Of a stretch of DNA of 64,000 bases, positions 10,695-19,673 are shown piece by piece. The DNA is from Steinernema hermaphroditum (taxonomy: Eukaryota; Nematoda; Chromadorea; Rhabditida; Steinernematidae), in contig CM059623.1 of NCBI GenBank assembly GCA_030435675.1, forward strand, positions 12,432,092 through 12,496,091. Direction: 5' to 3'. Under the pieces are notes generated by a model. That model ran no database searches. It worked only from the letters and a program-made list of their open reading frames with translations, and had not been told where the DNA came from. The translations under genes and the position numbers were made by a program. The first letter of the stretch is position 1. Each line of letters begins with the position of its first letter.

Positions 10695-11261
10695 GATGTG
10701 CAGAATGAGTTCTGCGCGCCTAGTCTGAGGCGCCATCGAACACCTGGTGTGACTGTTGATCTGATATTTATGAGCTTTACGACAGAAAAGGTGAACTACG
10801 GCGAATATTGCGCAGAGAAAAAAAATGTAACTTCCTCTAAAATGTGTCCGAGAGATCATTCCAGGTGATATCTGTTACTTTTGCTTCGTGGAATGTTGTA
10901 GTTGATGCAGTGATCTTCTTTACAGAAATGTTACAGTCACAGACGCCCAAAATAATCTTCACACCGCACAGCTGGCATCGGAGGGCTTCCTTTCCCATGC
11001 AAGATAGACAAAAATTGACCTTTCCCACCCTTCCGCCTGAGACACCTTATAGATCTACGTGAGCTTTGGTGGATGTTATCGATTCTAAACTAACGAAAAA
11101 TGTAACAATTTTGTGCAATATTTTCTTGATTTATGGTTCTTGACTTAGGGATTACTTTTTCAGTGACTCTTAAAGCGATGTACAAAAGCAACACATCTTT
11201 GCATCACACTGTATTCATTTGTTCAATTACACTCCAAATGCTTTACCCACATCCAGTCAAC
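10695..11261. other. Shared upstream region of receptor B and mini-protein gene
   Basis: Divergent spacer between the start of receptor B (-) and the four-cysteine mini-protein (+). No ORF with a recognisable domain is present. A pyrimidine-rich run ending in CCACATCCAG just before the mini-protein ATG looks like a splice or trans-splice acceptor. Confidence 0.35.
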
Positions 11262-11480
11262 ATGGCTGAAACTCCAAACGCCTGCAACGTGATGAAGGCC
11301 TACTTCAAGGCCAGCTTCTGCAAGATCTCGGAGATCGGAAGTCCAGGAGAGCACTGCGACGAAAAAGTGTTCGACGCCGTCAATCGCTTTTGTCAGAATC
11401 CCTACGATAACGACATGGCCACTCGTAAGTACAGGGTTGATGGACTCGCGCTCGAGAAAGTGAACGATAGGAAGGACTGA
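11262..11480 (+). CDS. Small four-cysteine protein (CX11C-X11-CX11C)
   Basis: An ATG 4 bp after an AG acceptor opens a 72-aa frame. The four cysteines fall at residues 8, 20, 32 and 44, exactly 12 residues apart (for example ACNVMKAYFKASFCK). The spacing suggests a disulphide-linked helical hairpin, but it is not the CX9C pattern of mitochondrial CHCH proteins. I do not recognise the family. There is no signal peptide when started at 11262; an upstream in-frame extension would be hydrophobic. A GTAAGT at 11426 could splice away the last ~17 codons. An AATAAA run near 11510 fits a 3' end. A tRNA-Gln gene follows on the opposite strand. Confidence 0.6.
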   Translation: MAETPNACNVMKAYFKASFCKISEIGSPGEHCDEKVFDAVNRFCQNPYDNDMATRKYRVDGLALEKVNDRKD

Positions 11481-11559
11481 GAAGTGAATGACTGATTGTT
11501 GACGATAAAACAATAAATAAAGTGTGTTTTTATGATTAGTGTCCAAAATCGAAAAAGAA

Positions 11560-11631
11560 AGGTCCCGCCGAGATTTGAACTCGGGTCGCAGGATTCAAAG
11601 TCCTGAGTGCTAACCGCTACACCACGGGACC
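11560..11631 (-). tRNA. tRNA-Gln (UUG)
   Basis: The minus strand gives a 72-nt cloverleaf identical to the tRNA-Gln(CUG) genes of this window except for the anticodon loop CTTTGAA, anticodon TTG. Acceptor and T-arm pairings are complete. Unlike the CUG copies, it lacks the conserved ~280-bp upstream module. Confidence 0.95.
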
Positions 11632-11764
11632 GCTGATCGCTTTGGTGCGCAAGAGTTTCCATGTGTCGCCACCGGTCAGACTCTTCTCCGATCGACTTCT
11701 GATGTTTGCTCAGCGCCACCATTCGCTCTGTGGTTTTCCTTTGTTGTCGTGGCGGTACAGTCGT

Positions 11765-11836
11765 GGGGGCATAGCTCAGGGGTAGAGCATTCGACTGCAG
11801 ATCGAGAGGTCACCGGTTCAAATCCGGTTGCTCCCT
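11765..11836 (+). tRNA. tRNA-Cys (GCA)
   Basis: The 72-nt cloverleaf has acceptor GGGGGCA/TGCTCCC, D arm GCTCAGGGGTAGAGC, anticodon stem TTCGA/TCGAG with loop CTGCAGA (anticodon GCA), and T arm ACCGGTTCAAATCCGGT. It is followed by TATGTTTTCCC. Confidence 0.95.
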
Positions 11837-11920
11837 ATGTTTTCCCATTTCCACAAAAAAAAACTCTTTTACCTCAATAGTAAAACTTTTTTCTGTCATA
11901 ACCGGGCCCCTTTAAAACAC

Positions 11921-11966
11921 GGTTCGGTTCAAATCCGGTTGCTTCCTATGTTTTTCCACAAAACAC
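11921..11966 (+). repeat. Duplicated 3' end of the tRNA-Cys gene
   Basis: The T arm, 3' acceptor strand and trailer of the tRNA-Cys gene (CGGTTCAAATCCGGTTGC, then TCCTATGTTTTTCCACAAAA) recur about 110 bp downstream of the intact gene. The 5' half is absent. This looks like a local partial duplication, so it is a relic. Confidence 0.75.
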
Positions 11967-12630
11967 CTTTATATCTCAATTACCGTTATTCGGCACGAAA
12001 TGGTACGCTTCGTTCAAGAGAGCATTCAGCCGTCATTGTTGGAGAAATTATCGCTGGGTAAAAAGGTGTCATTCAGTGATACCATCAAAAAGTGGCTAGT
12101 CCCTTATTTATCTGCTTTTAGACGACTCCGCTCTCACTCGTGTCGCACTGGCGAGCCGTCGGTCGTAGTCCCCCCGTCCAACCTTTGCGACGCTCCAACG
12201 TCTGCACCTCGACCGGCATCAGGTTCTCCTATGCCCATGCAAACTGATAAGGTCGCCACCACCGACTGATGCCATGCGACAGGGAGACGTGAAAAGAACG
12301 AAAAGAAGACGGCGATTTTGGTGTCGGTCGGCAGCGCTGCGTCGATGACAACTCATACCAAGAGATAACTCATATCACGTCAAGCAGGGAACAAATCTGC
12401 CTGAATTTTTAGAGCCCATTCACGGGCTAAGCTGTGTCCGAGAACGATGGATACCATTCACAAATGATCGTATCCAAGAGCGCATCCACGATCAAGCGCT
12501 CATAAAGATGGAGAAGAAATATTAGTGCCTTGTTGGTCCGTAGCAATTACAGAAAAAATCACTCAGTAACTCCAAGAACCAATACTTTGCGGTCGTGTTC
12601 TTGGAGTATTGCTAACACATTTATCGTTTC
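11967..12630. other. Unassigned region upstream of FLYWCH relic
   Basis: An open frame at 12000-12269 (+) encodes about 89 residues without a recognisable domain. A pyrimidine-rich tract ending TATCGTTTCAG near 12632 is a good splice acceptor for the FLYWCH-like frame that follows. I could not find a convincing upstream exon. Confidence 0.35.
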
Positions 12631-12632
12631 AG

Positions 12633-12875
12633 AACATTGCTTTGTTCATTGCATCTCAGCGTGGGGGAGAAAAGCTGCTATATAACGGATACAGCTACAG
12701 CAAGCATCGAACAAAAGACAACAAGACTTTCTGGAGATGTGAACACTTCCAGAACGGTTTCAAGCTCCGCCCCACGAAATCTAGCGGAAATCTGACTTCC
12801 GGATTTGAACACTTTAACAGCCAGGCCGGAAAATTTCATACTACGCTACACAATTTCAAAACTACATCTGTTTAA
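12633..12875 (+). pseudogene. Degenerate FLYWCH zinc-finger fragment
   Basis: After a strong acceptor (TATCGTTTCAG) the frame reads FIASQRGGEKLLYNGYSYSK, then TFWRCEHFQNGFKLRPT. This fits the FLYWCH pattern F-x-S-x-x-G-L-x-x-x-G-Y-x-Y ... W-x-C. The second zinc-binding cysteine is replaced by Phe (NGFKLRP where C-K-A-R is expected), and the terminal H-x-H is also lost (FEHFNS). FLYWCH fingers are DNA-binding domains often found with Mutator-like transposases. With two ligands missing and no partner exon, I read this as a decayed fragment. Confidence 0.6.
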
Positions 12876-12915
12876 TTATCAGTCAGAGCACTATTCTAGA
12901 GTCATGGGAATTTTC

Positions 12916-13981
12916 TTACGACATAACTTCTTCGTACGTGATATCACAGCGGTACTTCTTCACCACCTTGATTTCCATCAGGTCATTGGAAGCAGAAAAC
13001 AAATCGATGAGCTGCGTGCAGACCATATGTGTACGCTGCAGCCCACGCCCAAACTTTAGGTCGTTTCCGATAAGACGCTTCACGTCATCTATCTTCGGAA
13101 TAGTGGCGTTCGCGTTCCCGTTCACGTGTTTCGGTTTGATGCCACTGTAGACCACTTTCTCAATGGACGCAAGATAAGCTTTTCGGTGAGTTTTGTTTTT
13201 GATGTAGTTAGTACACTTGATCTCCACTAGATGGCCGTTTGTGCTCTCTACAATGCTTACAGTAGGCTTCCCTTTTAAAGCGTAAAATTACCTGCACAGT
13301 CTACCTCACTTCGAATAAGGCACCGTAGGTTCCCGAGGCTCAGTTCCGAAATCACGTAGTTCTGTCCTGCACGCTTCTGTACATGAATTGGAAATTCTTT
13401 CTAAAGAGTTGGTATCGATAACAGATCTCAAGTGAATCCTTTTATACCTCAGTTGTCATATATTCTTCGAAGCAAGTTCCGAATTGGCGGTATTCGTCCT
13501 GGATGCTATCGTCGTATTCTTGCGAAAGCGAAATCACTTCCTTTCCATTGATGATAACCCGTTTCGCGGTAACTGTGTGTACTGCATTTGGATCCACGCA
13601 GTCGATAAGTGCTTCAATGGAACCATTGCTTGAAATCATATCGACATTCTGAAATGGTAAGCATGTAACTCGGATGAAAGCGTTTCTTTATACCTTCAAG
13701 TCAATCAAGCCCTTTTTTGACGCTTCCTCGAAAAATCTCTGCATGAACAGGTGCGTATTTCCGTACTCGGCAGTGCTGTTTGATAGTCCGTGAACAGACA
13801 AAGATGTGTTAAGGCGGTTGGTGTTCAGTTGGGGAAGATCTTCCATAGTTGTACTAGTAACCACGCATGTACCATTTTGTTCACTCCATGATCCATGCAG
13901 CAGACATTGTCGTGAGATAGGGTAGCACGGTATTCGATTCCACTTCGATGGATTCGTAGAAATAGAAATATTAGGGTACAT
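12916..13981 (-). CDS. RAI1/DXO-like protein, divergent (paralogue 1)
   Basis: Four exons join in phase: 13694-13981, 13448-13648, 13292-13400 and 12916-13247, giving about 309 aa. The order of motifs matches the RAI1/DXO family of 5'-end decapping and pyrophosphohydrolase/exoribonuclease enzymes. These are FGTCFEEYM (the GxxFE motif), RCLIRSEVDC (the EVD metal-binding motif), HLVEIKCTN (the E-x-K motif) and an alpha-helical RKAYLASIEKVVYSG segment equivalent to the KLLKWW-Q-FL region. The acidic residues that bind metal are kept, so activity is possible. Overall divergence is high, as in the expanded nematode RAI1-like paralogues, which may have lost or changed substrate range. The start was chosen by alignment with paralogue 2 at 35.5-36.6 kb. 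An 86-bp piece of exon 2 recurs inside the element at 15.1 kb. Confidence 0.8.
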
Positions 13982-14699
13982 AATGACGACGACGATGGGA
14001 GAGTGGGATTGCACCGATGGTCGTGCCACGTATATACTTCAAAAAATGGGTGTTGCTAGTTTCAGTGATAACAGCTTTGTGAAGACCGTGATAAGTAGTA
14101 CGATCATCAGAATAACGTCAATGACGGACTTTGAGTCACTCTGTAGTTTGTCCACTAGACACAGATTATTGATACGAAGAAAAGAGTAGAGGGTCACGTT
14201 ATAGAGAAGGTTAAACAGCTTATTTCTCTTGGACAACTTATGCGGTGGCTACGAAACCACATTAAAGAGGCTAAAAATGACTTAGAACCTGTAAATAAAC
14301 GCATGAAGCGGTTGTTGCTGCTGCCAAAGGTTGTCCAATGGTGAAATACGTCAACCGTGCTCGCCAAAGTCCTTGATCGGGCCACGCGGGATAATATCAG
14401 ACCAGATGATCCGCTGCACATTGCAATATCCAAAACAACGGCAGTCTGTAAAACATTTACTCTTCAAGCCCGCGACGACCCGGATGTTGTCTTATCAAAA
14501 TCGTTTCGAAATCAGATGACTCACTGTCTAAAGGGGATTAATATTCGTCACATGCTATGAACACATGCGGCTGCATGCACATATAATCTATAGGATCCAA
14601 ATAATGCGCAAGATTGGCAGTGCACCAGATCATTGCGCATTAAATGTAACAGATTTACAGATTTATTGTACAATATCATATGCTTACACATAGTTGCAC
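13982..14699. other. Spacer between RAI1-like gene and retrotransposon
   Basis: Short unrecognised frames on both strands only. The right end merges with the decayed 3' end of the retrotransposon. The first ~200 bp would hold the promoter of the RAI1-like gene. Confidence 0.35.
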
Positions 14700-15104
14700 T
14701 CAAAGTTATCACATCTTCGTTCATAGTTTCTTCTTGTTCTTCTGCCGCGGATACGATCCCCTTCAAACAATGGAGCTTCGGATCTTCGGTCCGTGCGAGG
14801 TTCTGCCGGCGTTGAGTTCCTACTGTCCTCACGATGTCGTCCCTACAGCGTGTCCTCCGTCTTCCCAACGGGCGCGTGTTCGGAGGCCTCCATTCCGTGA
14901 TCCGGGTGGACCATTTGTTGCGGTCTCCGACGTTGTTCGCTAATTTCTACGCGAACGTCTACTTCCGTTTCATCGCAGTTTCGCAGATGTCTTTCACTTT
15001 CGTCACTCCTCGAATCGGTATCACCGCAGCCCATCGTGAGACAACTCATCGGCGACGACTCATCTGCGACAACTCATCGTGGGACAGCTCATCTTTGCCA
15101 ACTC

Positions 15105-15190
15105 AGCGAAATCACTTCCTTTCCATTGATGGTAACCCGCTTCGCGGTAACTGTGTGTGCATTTGGATCCACGCAGTCGGTAAGTGCTTC
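15105..15190 (-). pseudogene. Captured fragment of RAI1-like exon
   Basis: This stretch matches 13527-13614 (exon 2 of RAI1-like paralogue 1) at about nine bases in ten, with a 3-bp deletion, in the same orientation. It covers the coding region around TAKRVIINGKEVISLS. It lies just inside the left terminal repeat of the inverted-repeat element and is not flanked by the rest of the gene. Confidence 0.85.
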
Positions 15191-15520
15191 GCGACGAAAC
15201 CTTATCATTTCAAAAGGGAAAAGTGCAGTTTGCACAAAGCATCAGTTTGCACAAATGATCAGTTTGCACAACACAAAGCATTACTTTTCCATTTTCTGCC
15301 AGTTTCAATCGAAAATTGAATCATTATGAATATAAATAATACTCCGGAGTCCAATCGAACGTGGTTTTAACATGTGTTTCCTCAAAGGCTTGAGCTCACC
15401 ACTTGCCCCTGTCTTCCCTGGTCTATTCATACCACACCCCTCCAGTGATAATGATGCAAAAGTACTAGGTCCTCTCCCCTTGAGACATATTTGTAACAAG
15501 TACTCCTGATCTTACTCAAT

Positions 15521-15841
15521 ATGCCTTATGGTACAATAGCTTGGAACTTCAACAATCGCTATGGCTGTAGGAATCTGATCATTACGCCGATCAGCATGGA
15601 CGATGAGGATCCTGCTTATGTCTACACCTGGACTAAGCTTCGGGCCAATTATACGACGGCTTGTGGACAAATCAAGGACGCTGACATGTGCACAGGATGT
15701 CGTGCAATCCTGAAAAATCGGCGAACGGATCTTCCTACGATCGTCATTGATGTTGGGGAGAACGTCTTCCTCACGAACCCGCTAAACCCCCATAAGCCGC
15801 CAGGGAAGACGCTGCCTTTGACGTCCCGTCATTGGATATAG
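15521..15841 (+). CDS. Open frame inside the inverted-repeat element
   Basis: A 106-codon frame with the spacing WTKLRANYTTACGQIKD, then CTGCRAILKNRR and VFLTNPLNPHKP. It looks like a small Cys/His zinc-binding module of the type seen at the N-terminus of some nematode transposase-related proteins, but I cannot name the family. It may be a second captured exon or part of the parent element's own gene. There is no clear promoter, and start and stop are simply the frame limits. Confidence 0.35.
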   Translation: MPYGTIAWNFNNRYGCRNLIITPISMDDEDPAYVYTWTKLRANYTTACGQIKDADMCTGCRAILKNRRTDLPTIVIDVGENVFLTNPLNPHKPPGKTLPLTSRHWI

Positions 15842-16984
15842 GATCACGGATTGGATCATGGATTGGATCACCATCTTCGTCACACGAAGGAACAAATATT
15901 ATATGAGAAGATCGATGTCAGTGATACTTATTACTATTCAGAATTGTTCCGTTATATTCCGAAATGAAGTATAAAACCGAAATCTAGAATTTACAAATAC
16001 TGCCGCGGAAATTTTGAAATTCAAATGTAAAAAGCGATGCTATTCCTTTGTGCAAACTGATCATTATTTTTTGTGCAAACTGATCATTTGTGCAAACTGA
16101 GAGTGTGTCTTTCAAAAAATACGATGAGTTGTCGCCGATGAGTTGTCACACGATGAGTCGTCGCCGATGAGTTGTCTCACGATGGGCTGGGGTGGAGTCC
16201 CTCGAATCAAATCGTTTGTTCTTCTGTCTATTAGTCTCACTCCGATCATCCGACGCTCCATTCTTCGCTGCGCTGCCGCCAGTCTCTTCTTCATTGACTT
16301 GGTAAGGGCCTAAGTTTCGGATCCATAAAGTATTGTCGGCAGGATGAACATGTCAAACAGCCTTCTTTTCCATTTCATGTCTACGGATGGGGAAGTTAGC
16401 AGAACTTTATGCTGCCGGAACGCATTCCATTCGGAGCTGATGCGACGTCCTACTTCTTTTCTGTGGTCTCTGATCATCTGGACTTTCTGGCCTAAATATA
16501 CGAAGCTTTTTACACACTCTAAACTCACATCATTTAGGCGAATGTCGAGTTCTTCATTCGTCAAGATTTTCGTCTTCGTCTCGTTGATCTTTAGCCCATG
16601 TCGTCAGGAGATGGCGTTGAGCTCGTTTACCATCGTCTGAAGCTCTTCTTGCGAGTTGGCAATTAGTGCTATGTCATCTGCAAAACGAAGGTTGTTGAGT
16701 TTCGTACCGTTGACGTTGATTCCATATTGGTTCCAATTCAGTTGTCGGAAGACGCTTTCCAGTGTCGCAGTGAATAGTTTCGGACTGATGACGTCACCTT
16801 GTCTCACTCCTCGGTGTATTTCGATTGTTATGCGATCTTCTCCTAGTTGGATGTGAGACTTGGCTTCTCCGTATATTTTCCGCACATCGCCGTGAGCGGC
16901 TAGTTGAATTCCTCTTATGGAGGCGTGCAGACGTTCCCGCAGACATTCCCAAGCATTAAATTATGTTTCCTATATCATCTTAAA

Positions 16985-17115
16985 AGTAGAAGAGCCATCG
17001 CCATTTCCGGAGTTTCGCCGATGCGCCGTGAAGCGCGCCGTCTACGACCTCTGTTTTGTCTACTATTCAGTGTCAAGCAAGGCGAAATGCCTCTGATTCT
17101 TGAAATAAGGTCAAA
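16985..17115 (+). repeat. Partial copy of the region downstream of the BAZ2-like gene
   Basis: The segment CCATTTCCGGAGTTTCGCCG through GCGCGCCGTCTACGACC, CTCTGTTTTGTCTACTATTC and the trailing AAATAAGG matches 59918-60085 in order and orientation. There is an internal deletion of about 50 bp. The source and the mechanism (retroposition or DNA duplication) are not clear. It abuts the 5' end of the retrotransposon relic. Confidence 0.65.
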
Positions 17116-17320
17116 GTCAAGTCATATCATCCTAAGGTTGAAACACTTCAATTGCTTCCTACTCACATCTCCCCTAGTTTCATGCAGCTCGTACTGTTCA
17201 TGGATTCCACAAATCTGCATTACTTTTCACCATAAAATTCGTAAATAATTGACGAGTTGATGACCAGGTGTTCCCATAAGCCTTAAACGCTCGGCGCACA
17301 GAACTCATTTCCACTTTTCA

Positions 17321-19280
17321 ATGACATTATCCAGTGGAAATGTCCTGAAAATCGTTCTCTTCTACGTGGCCATCGGCTACAGTATCCCAGGCTACGCGGC
17401 GCTCTTCATTACCATCTACATTCTGTCGGCGAAGAGATTCAAAAATCGCTTCAAATATTCGTTTTATACTCTTTTCAAAGTGCAATGCATCTTGGTGAGT
17501 CCTCTCTGGGTGTCAGACATGAGAACGCTCCTCTCAGGATGTGTGTTTCCAATTCACAAACGCTGTAATGTTTCGAGCGGCCTACTCGACTCTTTTCAAC
17601 AAACTCATCAATGAGACCGATGTGATCAAGACGGGCGTCTTCGCAACGGCGGGATATTTCATTTTCTACTACTTCCTATTTACTAGCAGTTTCAGCGTTG
17701 TGTTGATAGCCATGAATCGAGTGACCATAATGGTATTGCCGAAGTCGTTCCGATGGGTAAGTGCGTCTCTGGGGCTGCAGTGGAGATTCGACACGAACTT
17801 CGAAAAACGCAAAAAGATTAGCTGTTTGTGCTGTCTTGAGTCAGCTGTAATCGATCTGCGGACAGCGCACAATGTCGGCAACGAAATTCGCAATAGGGTG
17901 TACTTAGAAAGTGCCCGAAAGATTTCCTGGAACTGGTACGCTCTACTGTATACGCAGTAACGTTCCCCTGTGCTTGTGCTGATCTGAGCTGTTTGAATCT
18001 CATGAACTGTTGACGTAAGATTGATAAGACGGTGGACATAAGTCGCGTTCCTAATGCTCCTCGAAGACCAGCACAAGGGAACGTGTCTAGGAAGGAGAAC
18101 GATAAAGCATGATCGATTCACAAAACGACCAAAAAAATGATCGCCGTCACAGTATTTCTGCCGCACCCTGTAAGATATAAACACAGACTACAGTAATGAT
18201 AGATCCCCGAAGCTGCGAAAGAATTGAACTCGAAAATGAGGCAATTTTGCTGACCATAAATGATAGATTCACGTTTTCCTTCTCCTTAATCAGCTCAATT
18301 TCGCGCCCTTCGGGTAAAGTTCACCAGCGGTTCCAGGATGCCTTCTGAATCACCTGCTTGAGACCTTGGATGGATGCCCTCATGTTTCTCCCGGGCTTAA
18401 ACGTTGCAGAGCGATTTGTAGGAACAAATGTTTCTCATTACTCCTTTGTAATTTTGTATTACTCATTTGATGAACGCTTCATGGAACTGGAAAGTTCCGT
18501 ATTTCCCACATCTCTCCAGAATAGAGCCTGTGGATTGTCAAAGAATTTCATGTTCATTTTGTCCAAGCCTACATTGCATTTATTGAACGTAATTACATCT
18601 CTACTTCACCTCCACTTTTAAGTATTGGAAGCGCCACCTCAGCCATCTCCTCATCATTCTCTTCCTCTTGCCGATTGTATTCACATGGCACATAATCGCC
18701 GGAGGTTCCTTCTTCGTCGAATACGAAGACGCGTACGTTCCCGACCACCATAAAATATTTGGAGTGAGAGATGCGAAAATGTCATTGGTGTTTAAACTGC
18801 CTTGCCCTTCAGATCAAGAACAGTGGGTACACTTTCGTGGTCCATTTCGTCAACGACACTTTTGTGCTACTTGTCAACTTAGTAATAATCGCCTTTGTCG
18901 TCATAAACCGACGGAAACAAGTCGAGTGGCTCGAACTGAAGCTTTTCTTCCTCACAATGGCAAATTTCACATTTCAGCTAATTCGAGGAATGTATCAGGT
19001 TAGTCTGGGGATACCTTGAATGGTAAAATAAGAAGAACCGCTTCAGTTCAATGCTTACTTTCGCTTCTGTGAACCATGTTATGTCAGCACATTTCTCGTT
19101 CATCCCCTCATCGTAGACATTACCACCTTCCTGAACCCATGGTGTCTTTTGGCCACTTCTTCGGCATTCCGACGGTCTGTGAAGGAACTACTGCCTTGTA
19201 TGAAGGCGGTCAGTGAGGACAGAAGAATTCATATTGTGACAACGACTGACACATCCCACAGATCGATTGCAATGAAATGA
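17321..19280 (+). CDS. Serpentine chemoreceptor, Srg/Srv-like (paralogue C)
   Basis: Five exons join: 17321-17494, 17538-17756, 18623-18763, 18813-18998 and 19047-19280, giving about 317 aa with every junction in phase 0. Motifs parallel paralogues A and B: VAIGYSIPGY, RFKYSFYTLFKVQC, AMNRVTIMVLPKSF, WHIIAGGSFFVEYED, VEWLELKLF and NPWCLLATSSAFRRSVKEL. The second intron has grown to about 866 bp and ends in a non-consensus acceptor, TTTTAAG instead of TTTTCAG. That may weaken splicing. If the AAG acceptor is not used, the gene is broken between TM4 and TM5. The tRNA-bearing repeat begins only about 33 bp after the stop codon. It is the only one of the three on the plus strand. Confidence 0.78.
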
Positions 19281-19312
19281 ATGCTTATTGAATGAATTCT
19301 TTATTTCTTTTC

Positions 19313-19673
19313 AGTTATCAGAGCCAAGTAAGATTAGGATCCATCTGTGATCAGCGTGATTATGTGCTCGACCTTTCGGTCAAGCGTTCCAAAAATTTAA
19401 TCCTTAGCAAGTGCTCATGATCTTAATCCGTTTATACCCTTGCGGGTTCCAAAAATTCATCAAGATGGAGAAGCTCTCCATTTGAGAAGGGTATCACCAG
19501 AAAGGGACAATGTCTGAACGCCGGTGTCTGTCTGGAGAGGCAGAGAAGGCAGAGCGATTTGACACAGAGACATCTCAGATGCAGACAACAGTGCATCCGG
19601 TGGTCCCGTGGTGTAGCGGTTAGCACTCAGGACTCTGAATCCTGCGACCCGAGTTCAAATCTCGGCGGGACCT
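19313..19673 (+). repeat. tRNA-Gln-bearing dispersed repeat, copy 3
   Basis: The third copy of the ~355-bp unit starts TATCAGAGCCAAGTAAGATT and contains the same hairpin-rich module. It ends with intact tRNA-Gln(CUG) and then TTAACTTTTTTACTTTT. It sits directly behind chemoreceptor C, so its first bases probably fall in that gene's 3'UTR. Confidence 0.85.
19602..19673 (+). tRNA. tRNA-Gln (CUG), copy 3
   Basis: The 72-nt sequence is identical to the copies at 3048-3119 and 5958-6029, with a full set of cloverleaf pairings and anticodon CTG. T-rich DNA follows. Confidence 0.95.

Larger units (their letters stand above)
15021..16195. mobile_element. ~1.17-kb inverted-repeat element with captured gene fragment
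   Basis: The two ends are inverted copies: CAGCCCATCGTGAGACAACT at the left, and the reverse complement at the right. Each continues with repeats of GACAACTCATCG and further in with TGATCAGTTTGCACAAA units. It interrupts the retrotransposon frame, so it moved or was placed after that element. Inside are an 86-bp near copy of RAI1-like exon 2 sequence (15105-15190) and an open frame at 15521-15841. Host sequence GATTCGAGG appears at both flanks, a possible target duplication. No transposase is visible, so it is non-autonomous. Long terminal repeats, gene capture and a ~9-bp duplication resemble Pack-type Mutator-like elements, but that assignment is inference. Confidence 0.75.
14700..16930 (-). 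mobile_element. Decayed non-LTR retrotransposon (RTE/Jockey-type RT), interrupted
   Basis: The minus strand encodes a reverse transcriptase palm and thumb. RGVRQGDVISPKLF is followed by NNLRFADDIALIANSQEEL (the F-A-D-D catalytic box), then SFVYLGQKV and LPTILYGSET. The frame carries at least two in-frame stops (TGA at 16604, TAG at 16310) and has no endonuclease domain upstream, so it is dead and 5'-truncated. Reading stops abruptly at 16196, where a separate inverted-repeat element (15021-16195) is inserted. The missing C-terminal part (RGVTKVKDICETAMKRK, then WSTRITEWRPPNTRPLGRRR) resumes on the far side at about 15015-14760. Related C-terminal fragments occur at 27.6 and 34.4 kb. Confidence 0.85.

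Noticed and set aside
14834..15319. 161-codon plus-strand ORF as a gene
   Set aside because: It is the antisense of the retrotransposon C-terminal region running into the terminal repeat of the inserted element.
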